64,000 nucleotides of DNA from Owenia fusiformis. Lineage: Eukaryota > Annelida > Polychaeta > Sabellida > Oweniidae. The stretch is taken from contig CAIIXF020000004.1 in the NCBI GenBank assembly GCA_903813345.2, forward strand, positions 19,628,477 through 19,692,476. Direction: 5' to 3'. Within the stretch, counting starts at the first letter, position 1, and the number at the start of each line of letters is the position of its first letter. Below are positions 1-13,100 of this stretch, piece after piece. Below the pieces are notes generated by a model. That model saw only the letters and a program-made list of their open reading frames with translations. It was not told where the DNA came from and made no database searches. The position numbers were made by a program, and so were the translations under genes.

Positions 1-894
1 AAGGGCATAGAAATATCGGCACTAACCCAACCCAAGTTCCAAATCCCAAATCATGTAGATATCAAATGCTAAAATACATTAAAAACTCCAACAATTTTAT
101 TTAGCTTTAAATTGCTGCAGATTTGTTGAGAAAGTGGATATTATTAACGTAGGAGCTGCTTTGGGCCCAGGCAAACACTAAACCCTTCATCTCTCCCATC
201 CCAGGATAACAAATCAGATAATTTAAATGAAATAAGTCAGATAAGTCAATACAATACAAAATGATAGAATGTACCAAGGGTGACAAACAATAAGAAAAAA
301 TAAACCTCATCCACCAATCAACAACAAAATCATCATACAATCTTTAATATCTCATTTCAATACTTTTATCCAATATTGAAAATTGAACAGAATATGTAAC
401 AATGAATGAACAAAAGTCCTTATATGGAAATCTTTACACCGAAAATAAACATTTTACATAATAAATCAGAGGCAATCTGAGCCATACTTTTTCATATTTA
501 TTCAGTTCTGCATGAATTTAATGAATTTTATCTTTAAAAATTAGTTTATTTATTCAGATTTTTATGCATGTTTATATTTCATTCAGTTTATATTTAGTTT
601 TTATTATTATATAAATCGTGAACATTTTGATTAAGTTGGTTGACAACTTTTTGAGATTTTTTGAAATTCCTGCATGCATTATGCATCCATTCATTATGTG
701 TTATTTCACAATCTAGGTCCATGTAGTCTCAGACCCAAAGCAGTTACAGAAATAGAGAACTACCCACTATTCTTTGAAATAATCTCAGACCAAATGGGTT
801 TTAAGCCATCCATTATAATCGCACACCAAATGGTTTACCTAATCTCAAATCAATGTTAGGACAAACTGAAATGTTGCTGCCTCATCCCTTGTAG
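1..894. other. MBNL intron (left edge)
   Basis: AT-rich non-coding sequence before the zinc-finger exon. A degenerate near-repeat (CTCAGACC/CTCAAATC words) sits at 728-850. No exon with supported splice signals was seen. Confidence 0.6.
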
Positions 895-1140
895 GTATGT
901 AGAGAATATCAGAGGGGGACATGCACCCGGCAGCCTAGTGAGTGCCGTTATGCCCACCCCCCTGAATCAGTAACAATAGACTCCATAGAAAACACAGTCA
1001 CAGTGTGTATGGATCACATAAAGGGAAAGTGTAGTCGGGAGTCTTGCCGGTACTTCCACCCCCCTACCCACCTCCAGGCCCAAGTTAAAGCTACCCAGCA
1101 ACGAGCTAACGCAGCTGCCGTCCAAGCACAAGCTGCCCTG
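895..1140 (+). CDS. MBNL: MBNL exon: tandem CCCH zinc fingers (ZF3-ZF4 type)
   Basis: The acceptor is CTTGTAG at 888-894 and the frame opens [10 protein letters not shown]. Finger one is [20 protein letters not shown] (CX7CX6CX3H). Finger two is [18 protein letters not shown] (CX7CX4CX3H), followed by HPPTHLQAQ and an Ala/Gln-rich helix. This order and the linker TVTVC are typical of the second MBNL zinc-finger pair. The exon is 246 bases, phase 0 to 0. The donor CTG|GTACGAG is weak. If it is not used, the frame continues seven codons to TAG at 1162-1164, giving a truncated protein. Confidence 0.9.
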
Positions 1141-4100
1141 GTACGAGCCTCTCACCGCTTCTAGTCGTAGCCCACAAATAGAATGTCACTGTCATGTTCT
1201 AACATATACTGTATATACATCGATAAGCTGTGGTATAGCCAGCCATAAACATGACTTGTGACATTTTAGACTTGGGTTTACTGCATCAGAGCTAGGAAAC
1301 AAAGCTTTTCAAGAGTTTTTCATTATGAAAGCATTTTCCTAAACATGGAAATGATCCTTCCTTTCACCTATTCAGTTTACTTAAAAAATATCAGAAAATT
1401 TCATAAAGTGATCTGTTGCTAGGTAACTATGCAGTTACCAGATTCAGGAGAAAATTTACTTGAAATATACTTTTGCATCATTGGATAGGTTTCCTACCTC
1501 TTCTGCACTCACTGCACAGTCTCACTTCATCACGCTCACATTCACACGATATCCTCAACCAATCAGGAGCTTTAGATTGTTATTCAACTATTTAGAACCC
1601 AGCATGCATTGCACATGTATATTTCACAATGACCTATTTTCTAATGAAACAAAGAGTGATTGGTGCTCTTGAGGTGAACATTCTGACCTGTTCAACATGT
1701 GATGTTAGTAGTGATGATGTCGAGAATGGTGTTGGTATAAAATACAATTTCCTTGCTACTGGGCCAAAGCACCCTGAGACCCTCCTCTCCTTGTGTTCAA
1801 GTCTTCCTCCACTGTTAAAAACCAATGAATTTCTGACTTGTGTATTTCATGTTTACACAACAAAACTAATTGATCACTTTGAACATGGGTTACTCATATA
1901 TCTACAAACAAGCTTTTACCCATTCTTCCATGTCCTTTCATAAATAATTACTAGTAATTGAATATCAAGAGAAACAATGTCTAACTGTTATTTGTTAAAT
2001 GCCATTATGTGTTTTGCATGTGACTTGCAATCCCAAATAGATCATCCTCCTATGTAATTCACATTCAATAAAGGTTTATCACAATGATGTTCTCTCATAC
2101 TTTACAAATAAGGAAATCTCAAATCTGGAATGTTTAATAGGTCCAACTTATTCCTTCCTAAAAGGACAATTGTTCCCATTGGCCATGTATGATATGCCAC
2201 ACTAATAATATCTATTTATATTAGATAATCATAATGCATAATACTAAGTTTCAAGTGAGACCATTAAAGGCAATTTTGTGATTTACACATTTAGACATAA
2301 ACATCGTTCAACTGTATCAACCAATGAAGGGAAAAATCAGAACCAGCTGTATAAAAATAATGAAATATGCTTAGTAGCATCCTACAGTATATATACTTGA
2401 TGTAATTCTAAATAATTTGAAAATGATGGAAACACATATTAAATGCAAAGTATCATATCAACACAAAACAGCTTATAAGTCTATATTTATAAAACCAAAC
2501 CTTAATTGTGGAGATTTTATCATTCTAAAGTCCAACCCAATTATTTTAATTTTCAAGCTTTACTTAGATAGCTATGTCTCCCATGTCAGCTTTAATTTTA
2601 TTATCCCATCGAATGAAGTTTGGGGGGATATACATGCAGAGAATTTAAAAGAAATACATGTTGGTCATCTTGAAAAATGGTGGCTGTCACACATTATTTT
2701 ACAATTTTGGCTGTAACTGGAAAAGTAGTGTAGCGACTTTTTTATATTTGTTATGTAATGTGTATTTGGCAAAAAGAGCCACCATTTTCACGTGTATTAT
2801 TTAACGTTTTTTACTACTACTCAAAGAGTAGTGGAGTAATTGTGTTGAAATTATATATGTGACTACAATCTTTTAGAACAATTTGGCCAATGAGTGGCCA
2901 AATGGTCCATTTCTACAAATGTTATTCTACTTTTTTGCTATAACTGGAAAAGAAAAGGAGTAATTTTGTTGACATTTTTATGTGAATTATTTGACAATTT
3001 GGTTAAAATGGTAGCCATGGCTGTTCAATGGGATTTGATACAACTTGGCATTGCTGTTATTTAGTTTTTGTTGCCATATTAGCATAAAACATCCCCACTC
3101 AAGCTTTTTTAAACATTAAGCAGCTGATTTTAAACTCACAGCTTAAAGCTTGGTGAATTGAAATGCCATTACAGGTGTTGTATCCTTGCCAGCCTCATTC
3201 TAGTAAAATCACTTCAACTGTAAAAAGCAGATGAATATTGATAAATCATTTTTAAAATGTACAATTGTTAATTTTTATATCTTGAAATAATGCTCAATTC
3301 CAAACAATTTAATAAAACTCAAAAAACACTCAACTCAAAAGACAAATCACATCTTGAAGATTCTTATCATGAACAGTAAACAGAATTATGTATGAAAATA
3401 TCACTCAGCCCTTTTTCACATGGGCAAAATATGTTCAGGAAATGTTAACTCAAAAAATGAATGGAATCTATGAGTCATGTCACTGTAACCTAGAAGTACT
3501 TTAGGAGATCCTGTTCTCAAAATATCACACATCAGGTCAAAATATAGAATATATAGAGAGAGGAATCAGTGAACAAAATTAAGACATAAATTGCTAGAGA
3601 ACAATTAAATTTTTTAGATCTTCATGTACTAGGAAAGAAATGTTATAAAAGCATCAAAATATTGAGATTTTAATTATCAAGTGAACATTTACTAAGCCCC
3701 AATGGTTGGTTGTTATGGTGACTCACATGTATAACATATGTAAAGACAGTTCAACTTTATACATTTATCTTTATTGTTAAGATTGCAGAAACACTTATAG
3801 ACCATAAAAAGAAAACCCCTGAACAATTTCTATGATTTATGGAGGCAGAATGATCCACTCAGACATTCCCATCATATTAACTTATCTATCAGTGCATGGG
3901 GCAAAGTGACCTTGAACTTGTTAGTCAGGTTGACCTAGAAGATGGGAACATGAGTATGACATGTTGGAAGCACACGCCTCACTCAACTTGTAAACATGTT
4001 GAAATAAGAACATAGTTGGAATGATAAGAAAGTATAAGGTTCATCATGTGAAAATCAAAGATATGAAAACCTAAATTATACTTATTTAAATATTGTAATA

Positions 4101-7100
4101 GTATCAATTATTAATGAGGAACTGATCTCTGATTTAAGATTTCACTTAAGAACCCATCATGTATTATCAATATTAGTAGCCGTTTAGTAGATCCTCAAAA
4201 TTAAAATAGCTGCATATAGTGGAGTTTGATAGGCATAGTAGTAACCTCATTGCCTATTTTGCCATTTATTTGTCCTTGACCTTAAACTGAGGTAATTTTT
4301 CCCACTACCATCTTGAATTGCTCTTAGTAACAACCTTGGTTGCTAAGGCTCAGTAGCATAGTCAGCTTAGTATGGTACAATTCTAGAAAGTTTACTTAGA
4401 ATGTGGACAGCCATGATCAGATTGATTCCTTCTTTGAATAGTGAGGGCACAGACCCCCAAACACACCTTCATTAGTTCCATGTGCTTTATACTTTTGATC
4501 TTAAGAATTGATTATCTCATTTTGATCTGATCATGTTACTGTCCATGGAGGGGAAATCTTTAACATTATTCTATGGGAACTTATTCGATCCTTGCAAAAC
4601 TTTTATGATTTCCATTTGATTTTGAATTCAGTCTCGTCTCAGAGTTGATAAAAAGGACTATATGACAATTAAATATCACACTTTGCTGGCTATTTATTTT
4701 GCCAGTCACCTTTCCTATTGGAAATCATAATAAAATTGCTAGGGATGAAGTTACCCACTCCTCCTTATGTCACAATAACCTCAATGTTTCCCTTTAAGCT
4801 TAATATCACAAATTCACATTGGTGTTTCCCTTAAGCTTGGAGTGGATAGTCAGTCTTTACTGAATGCTTAACAAAAGAGCTTTTACACTTTTTTATTTTA
4901 TTTTTTTCCCACATTTGCTTCATGTTTTTTTATAATCCAAGTTTTTTCATGCCCATTTTTAATATCACTTTTCTACAGCACAGTGCTCTTCGCATTTTTT
5001 CAAGTATGGTATAAAGACTTCATGTTTTGCACCTACTGTAGCTTCATTATTTTTAGGCAACTTCAAAATAGGGATTTCATGTTTTACTGAAGGCTTTTTG
5101 TTATATTAGTTCATCATTGAATGTGCTTTGAAGCTCTTTTGTCAAGGTATTCAGGACCTAACCATGCACTTTTTTCCAGTTTTTGTCTTCAACCAGTAGA
5201 GCGCTATGATGCTTATACTAAGGGTAGGGGCTAAAATAAACCAGTATACTTGAATATATAAATTCCAAAAGAACCTTGGGGAGGGAATGGGGCACAATTC
5301 TACACCATTGGGTGTCTCATTATAACATAATTCCATGGCCCAACATTTTTCCATTTTTCATCTCCATTTTGTAATCTCTATTGTGTGATCTTCATTATAT
5401 GATATAAAGAAATCCTCATTCAGGATTTGACATCACATTCATTATATTAAATTTAGTTAACAGTATAATATTTGAACATGATACCAGCACATAAGACAAC
5501 ATCTGAAACTTATTAACCAGATTGCAACTGGGGCATTGTTGAACCTGTCTCTACTTGGCATCAGATTAAATTAATCAACAACGCTTTTAAGGTCCAAAGG
5601 TCTGCAAAGGTCTGCTTTATCAGCCTGAGATTTATCTACATGTAGGTTGTATGTGCCCCACCTTTAAAAGGGGACGTTTAAGTCCAAACTCTGCTGAGGA
5701 GTATTTAGTATGAGCATCATTGCACTACATCTCCTTGCACATTTAGCTATGATTTTCTTCTGCAACATTGTTTACTAATTATCCTGACCAATTGTCTCTT
5801 CTTACAGACATTAGAACCCTGATTGCCTTTACATATACATGTATTACATGTTATAAAGTCTTTCAAAACATCCATTTCAGTGTCATTTTATTACATGAAC
5901 ATGTATGGTTCTTAGATATGTTTGCTGTGTGAGAAGAGACAATTCTCCTATTGATTATGGTGCTATATAATATAAAAGACCACTTAGGATCATCACAATT
6001 CCCAAGGCTGTCTTCCTCTAGCCAAGACTCAACAACACACATCCTTTCTCTAGTTTTACATTTAATTAGGGGGGAGGGGGTCTTTTCCATTATCTTTCAA
6101 AATATGGCATTTATTATTTATTGTTTTGAAATTACTGAGTATGAGTTGGCTCATATCTGGTATATTGAATCTGAGTGTGTTATATTGAGTTTAAGAAATG
6201 CCTGTTTTAGTAAAAAATGATGGAAAATGACTCTACTGGAAAAATGTAAAAAGGCCTCTTTTAATTTGTTCCAGCACATTGGTCTTCATCTATAGATGTG
6301 ATTGTAAAGAAGAGCTAATTGACTTGATTTTTTCTATCTAGGATTATGCAAGGACTACAACACCACCTATATTTTAGACCTGCAGTGAAATTCATGTTTT
6401 CTTCATATATCTTCAATGCAATGAAAACGCTGGGGACTCTTACTGCTTGTAGTTATACTGTGTTTACACTACATTTTAAGCTTAACATTAAATGTTACAA
6501 TTTTAAATTCTTGCAATGTTAGGAACATTTTTGAAATTTGGACACTGTGATACCTGTGTTTTAATAGATCAGCATTGAGATTATTTTCATGAGGAAAACA
6601 TGAATGTATTCATGCTAAAATATTGTAAAGCTTATGTTCAAGCCAAACAGCCTTTCATTGTTTAATTTTGCACAAATCTCAGTCCCCAAAATATTCCCTT
6701 GATCAATTAAGTTATGTGAATTATGTGAAATCCTCATTGTGACATCACACTGGAGAGAGCATTGTCATGTAAACCTATACAATCTCTGCATTCTCTTGTG
6801 TTCCAACTTGATGTATAATAAAATTATCTCTCTCCATGTTTTTGGCTGAGGTCTATCTTGTAGAATTGGGTTGATTTCAGAAAATCAATGTCTACCATTT
6901 GTGTAAATCAGACACTAAGTTCAAGAGTTGGTGCCCAAAGAATCCATTGGGCAAACTACATGTACACTACTGTGGCACTGTTGAATATGGGGTTTTGATA
7001 GTAATTTTGTATTTGCCAGACATTTATATTCTGAAACCCCAAGCTTTCAGGGATACTCTGAATGTCTGCATGCTAGTGTAATGCACCTAACCACTCTTCC

Positions 7101-10100
7101 CTGACAATAGATGTCACTATATATGTCGCGTGTGTAGAGGTTCAAAATGGCTGATAAAACAAAATGGCCATCATAAACTGAAAGGCATGATTGGGCTGAA
7201 ATAAGCTTTTGATTATATTTTTCATGGTTTTCAGTGCATGTTGGTTGATAAATTCATTAAAGATGGTGCTATTTTTATTTTTATTTCCCATCATGCCTTG
7301 CTGCTTGCTGTTGTCATGTGCCGCCAATCCCATGCTGTGCCGCCATCTATTGGGCTACAACGCATACTAATTATAGCAACCACAAATGGTAGAGGTCATC
7401 CAGCCCAAGAAACGACCTCTGGAGGCTACTGACGATCTTTTACTGGTACTTTTCCCATCATGCTTTTGCATGTAGCCAATAGTCAAGCTTACATAAATAC
7501 CAAAACTTTTTCATGAATCTTAAGATTTATAATTTCACGATTGCTTCTGTCTTCCCACCTAAATATGGCACTAGATCAAGTCACACGGTTATTTAAAGAC
7601 ACATGCTTGCATGGGAAAATTTACACACTGGAAATAATTTGAAATTATTTAAATGTTATATTTTTACTTTTTGAGCTTTTATTATTCCTATTTATTTCCA
7701 CTTTCACTTGGGAGTTGGTACCTAGAACCTATCATATTGGTGAGGGTATCAAAAAATTCATGTAAGCCTGATTGTTGGTTACGTAGAAGAAATGTAGATC
7801 TAGTACATGCCCAGAATTATTATGTCACAGTGGACATGCTTTATGACTGAAGTGAGATGACATGAAACACCCATTTTGAAATAAATGAGGGGGACTAAAA
7901 ACTGACAATTTTTATGGAGGAGTTCCCTGAATAAGCATGCTCACAGTGACATTCTATGAAAGGGAACCAACATTTTTATTTATGCTTAAGTAACTATGGC
8001 AACTATGTGCACTGAGACACAATTTTTCTCAATGAAACTTTTTCAAGTCACAAAGTATGAGTAAGAAACTAAGAAAATTATGATTTTTTAAACGTTGTGT
8101 CATTTATATTCTATATTGCAAATGTTGATTAGCTTAGATAGTTTTGGTAGTGGATAGTGGATACGTGTTGTCTACATTTATGTTAGCATTATTCAACTAC
8201 ACATTCACCTTAAGTGCAGAACTTTTCATTCACCTTAACAACTCAGAATTTTGTTTACTTTCAAGAACTATTGACTAGAAACCAATAGAGAAGAAATTTG
8301 ATTTTGCAAAACTGCTTGAATAACCAAATTTAAACAAATCATGTCAAACATTTTGTTTAAGTCAATAAAAGTTTTCTTGACAAAAGTTCTTCATGAATAT
8401 TATAAACAAAGCAATTGTTCACACCTTTCTGTATATTTTAAATAACTTATGTTTCACAAAAAACATTTAAGTAAACAATGAGCTAATTTATTTAATCATT
8501 TTTTTCACACACTCAGAGACATATTTAATGGTTGACTATGAAGCAATGCTTCTTGCTTGTTATTCATGATCTTTTGCCTCATTATAAATAAAAAATTTGA
8601 AAAAAACAGAACACTTGCTTGATTGAAAATTTCTGAATGTGAATGAGTAGTTGGAATGAATGCAAACCTTGGCGCTACACTGGTATTTCTAGAAGCTTTC
8701 TATTCATAGGAAAACTTCTGAGAAACACAATGTATGTTACCATTGCAAAAATGTTCATTATGTTCATGTTATTAAATTGATTTAGATGAAGTGCATAACA
8801 GGACTAAGTACAGGGTTAAATATCAATCATTGTAGAGATTATGGCAAAGAACCAGATGTAGTATGACAGAGGATTTTGGACAGTCATATCTTTCACCATG
8901 AGCACTTTCTGTCCATAAATACAGTGGGCTTTCTTTTTTTATTAAAAAATAGTACTATGTTGTGTTTCAAGTGAAGTCCCTATGATGATAAAAATATCAA
9001 TCAAACTCTCTGATAAAATTATGGATTAGGATCTTGTTTTTCTCAATTTAAATATTTCAAAAGTTTCTTCTATACTATATTAACAACTTCTGAAAAGGGG
9101 ATGGGTATTCAGATGCGATAAAGTTAAAAACCAGGTATCTCCTGTTATTTTCCCACAGGGAAAACTCATGCTATCCATTGTTTTCAGCATTAATTTGGTC
9201 ATCGAAAATTTACATCTTCAAAACTAGACTTTCTATACCATTCACTTTTGAAGAAGTTTTCAACCCCTAGTTGAATAATTTTTTCAAGCAATAAAAATCA
9301 GATAAAGAGGATCCTTTTTTGAGTATATACTGTAGGTTCAAAAATTCAAGAAAATGTTGACATGCGATCCCTACTCATCATTCTTTTGAATTGTTTAATT
9401 GATATTTTGTGTTAATGAGAAATGTCATATTTAAATTAAGAAAGTACTCAGGGTGAAAGATAATTGACTGTTTAAAATCACTTGCCATACTACACCTGGT
9501 CCTTTTATATTAGGCGGTGGTTGATTTCAACCCTTATGTGTCAGCCTGTATTATAAGCTATTGTTGACAGTTTGCCACAAAGACATGAACATATTGATGG
9601 TATTTGTAAGGAACCTGATCCTGTGACTAGTCTTCTTATTTTAACACCCAAAAGTCTTGTCATGTAATGGCTTTAATTAAATTATCCAGCAGTTTTGCTT
9701 GTCATCAATCCAATATGGTGGATTTTACTTTGACTTTGAGAGTATATTTTATGTATGTTTTAGATGCTTTTTGATGCAGATGTGAGAAAATAGTTTCCAA
9801 TATAGACTCTTGTTTGGATTGATATTTTCATTCCAATTTTTTACATAATTTATGGCTTCTATTTGTTTGAAACACTTTGGCAAAAATTTTCTAAAATATT
9901 ATGAAGAATTTGACTTAGTTTAATTGACTTTTATGCTTCATAGAGCTTTGATTTTGGTTTCCGTGGCAACTGATATGTATACTGAATGGATTGTGCACGG
10001 CCGTAACTGTGGACTAAGCTTAGCATGCTGAACAAACTGAACCATAGAGTATTATTTCCGTATCAGCTTGATTTAACAACTTGCTTTGTCTACTTTGTGG

Positions 10101-13100
10101 GAAAAGTACTTTTAGCCGATTACTGTTTATTTTTTGTCTTATTAATAATAACAGTGTTAGACCAAAGCCCAGCCTTATAGAGAGTCTAGGTCTAGAATCC
10201 AGTCCTCCAATTTCCGAGTGAAAATTATCCCAACTCCACCCCCTTGCCCCCTCCCCAGAGGAAGACTAGTCATGTGTATTGATATATGATATATTACATG
10301 TAGCGCCACCTATGTTTGCCCATCCTGAACGTCATCTGTATTTGAGTTATGTTATTATAGCAGGCTGGCATGCCTATGACGAGTCCTAATCAGATGATGG
10401 AACAGCTGTATAAACGTCCCGCCATGACTGGGAAGGGGGGTATGCCCATGTACCAGCCACCCAGTGCTGCTTCCTATCAGCAACAAATTGTCGCTCTACA
10501 GCAACTGCAACAACAGCAGCAACAACAACAATACATCCCAGTGTCATGTAAGTCTCTTAGCAACACACAACAATTCTCAACATAGCAACTATTCATACTA
10601 GCATATATCAGGATCTGGGATTGTTTCTGGGATTTCCTAATGTTGCATTAAAGCTTTTTATTTATTTTTATTGAAGTTTCCTGGGTTTGGTAAACATGAG
10701 ATGGTGGAGGGGACAAGTCCATGTACATAATACAGAATGATTTCATATTGAACGTTGAGTATTGAATTGAATTTTACAAATAAAATATGGGGTATTTTAT
10801 GATTTATAGCTGGTTAAAGCATTAGTGAATGGTTGTATATGTTATTTTCCAAGGTATGTAAGACAACTAACTAACAAACTATTAAGTAAGAGTTTGGTTT
10901 AGCTCAAATGATATCATTGTATACGGTGTTCAGTCTATTACAAAATCTACATGTAGTTGTAGACTGATGCCTATATAATGCATTTTTATTTCATTTTTTA
11001 TCTTATTATTTGAAAAAATGTGTGTAAAGAGTGCCATCCAGTGTTTATATTGAAAACTTAAAACAGCAAATGACCGATTATATGGCTGCTTCTAAAGTTC
11101 TCATTTTACTCACTAGATGGCTCTTTGTTTTCAATATAAGAGCCATCTAATGGTTAGATTGAGAACTAGACTAGCAGATTCCATATCAGTTCAGCTTTCC
11201 CTAGATGCTTTGGCTATATAGGCTTTAGCTTCAAAAATCACTTGATGTTTGCCCATATACTCCGCAATTTGTTGCTTTCATTGTATGACAATAGATCAAA
11301 ACATACATTGCTTTCACTTTTGGTATAAGGAGATGCTTGCTTTTGCATATTCAATTTTTGAGAGAGAACACTATTCATTTCTCTTAACCTACTTCTTTCA
11401 CTGATTTTTCTGTTTATTGCCCAAGATTCTGTATGATTGTACAGTAGAAAATGTCCCATAGCACATCAGTCAATACTTACAAAACTTTCATATTTTATAG
11501 CCAGAATAACCATTTGTTCATTTTTTTATTTAAAATTCCAAACCTTTTTCAGAGCAATCCTTGCATACAAATTAATACATCCTGTTTGCTGTTTGAGAAT
11601 AACTTTGAAAACAAAACTAAACTTCAACCTCAGAATTCACTAAGTCTTACTTGAAGCCGGATGGCCACCCACTATAACTTTCACATATTATTGTCTTTTT
11701 TCATGCATTTCCACTGTGCTTTTCGCTCAACTGCATGTTTTGCTTTCCACCATTTGCTGGGCTTGTAAACTGTGTTGCCAACCATAGTGGCAGCAGCAGC
11801 GTTGCAGAACCCATTGATTCAGCAGGCTACTCCTGGCAGCGTCATGACAGCCACTTCTACAACAAATGGATCACTCTTCACCAATATCACTAGCGTAAAT
11901 TACTTTGATGATAAAAACCAGGTTAGCTTCGATCATCCTTGCACTTTGCGACAGGCTTGTTGCTTAAATGACAGCATAGTGTGCCTAGTAACCCATATTG
12001 GGTTTATATATGCAGCACGATAGCTTCAATATGACATGAATATTCACTGCTTTTTTGTATACCCTAGGCCCCATAGGCGTTTATAACGGTTTGACACTAA
12101 GTCCCGATTCAGCACCACAGTTTGGTAAGATTGAACGCTTACATGCTTTTGAAGTCTTCACTTGCAGCAAAATCTTTCAACATCTGCTTGGATTTAATCA
12201 GATACCATAGCAATGATCATGGCATACCCCAAATTATAAATCATGACAAACCACAAATATTCATGACACCATTTATTTTTAAGCAACAAGTCTGGATTTA
12301 TATTTGAGTTAAATATTATATTTCTAATATAACCAGTCAAGAATTTTGCATTTTGTTCAGCTATTTTCCAGAAAAAAAACATTAAAGGCTTTCATATGCT
12401 TACCGCAACGCCAACAAATACATTTTGAAATAGGGTTGAAAGTTAGGTGTGATACAGTGGAACGTTCAAGAAAGTTTTATTATATATCCCATACAATGTA
12501 TGCATTATGGATACCCATTTAGCCATTGACATGACATAGATTAGATGAACTATCTCTCTGAAAATTCCTAAATCTTTGCAGACTCTCAATCTCTGGAATA
12601 TGACTTGCCCGTCCTAAGATCTGGGGATTGTTGTCTTTAGAATTATGGAATTAGAGATATTAGTCTATATTATAGACAGGATTTCAAAGCATTGTATTTG
12701 TGTAACATAATGAAGACTAATTGGGATGTATAAAAACAGTTTAATAAAACAGAAAACAATGTATCACACCTACATTGATGATAGTTCTAGTTTAAGACAT
12801 GCTTTTTAAATATTGAACATATAGTTCATCATAATGTAAATATATTTTTATACTCTACTGCATGTTATAGGCCAGAGAACATCAATATGTCAGTTCACAT
12901 AAGTCATGCAATTAATTTTCTTTGGCCTTATGGTAAAGGTACTTGGACCTATAATACATACTACTGTGGCCTTGTTATAGTTGTAAATAGTCCATGGTAC
13001 AGTATAGGGCAAGCACGTAGATTTGGAAGTGATTACTAGGTCATATATTGAGCTATTGCAATCACCCATTTGTCCTTTTGACTGTCCACATGCCTACTAT

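Noticed and set aside
12077-12124. Alternative acceptor CCCATAG for the short MBNL exon
   Set aside because: The upstream ACCCTAG has the better pyrimidine tract and gives the same frame; the downstream AG remains only a possible NAGNAG-like variant.
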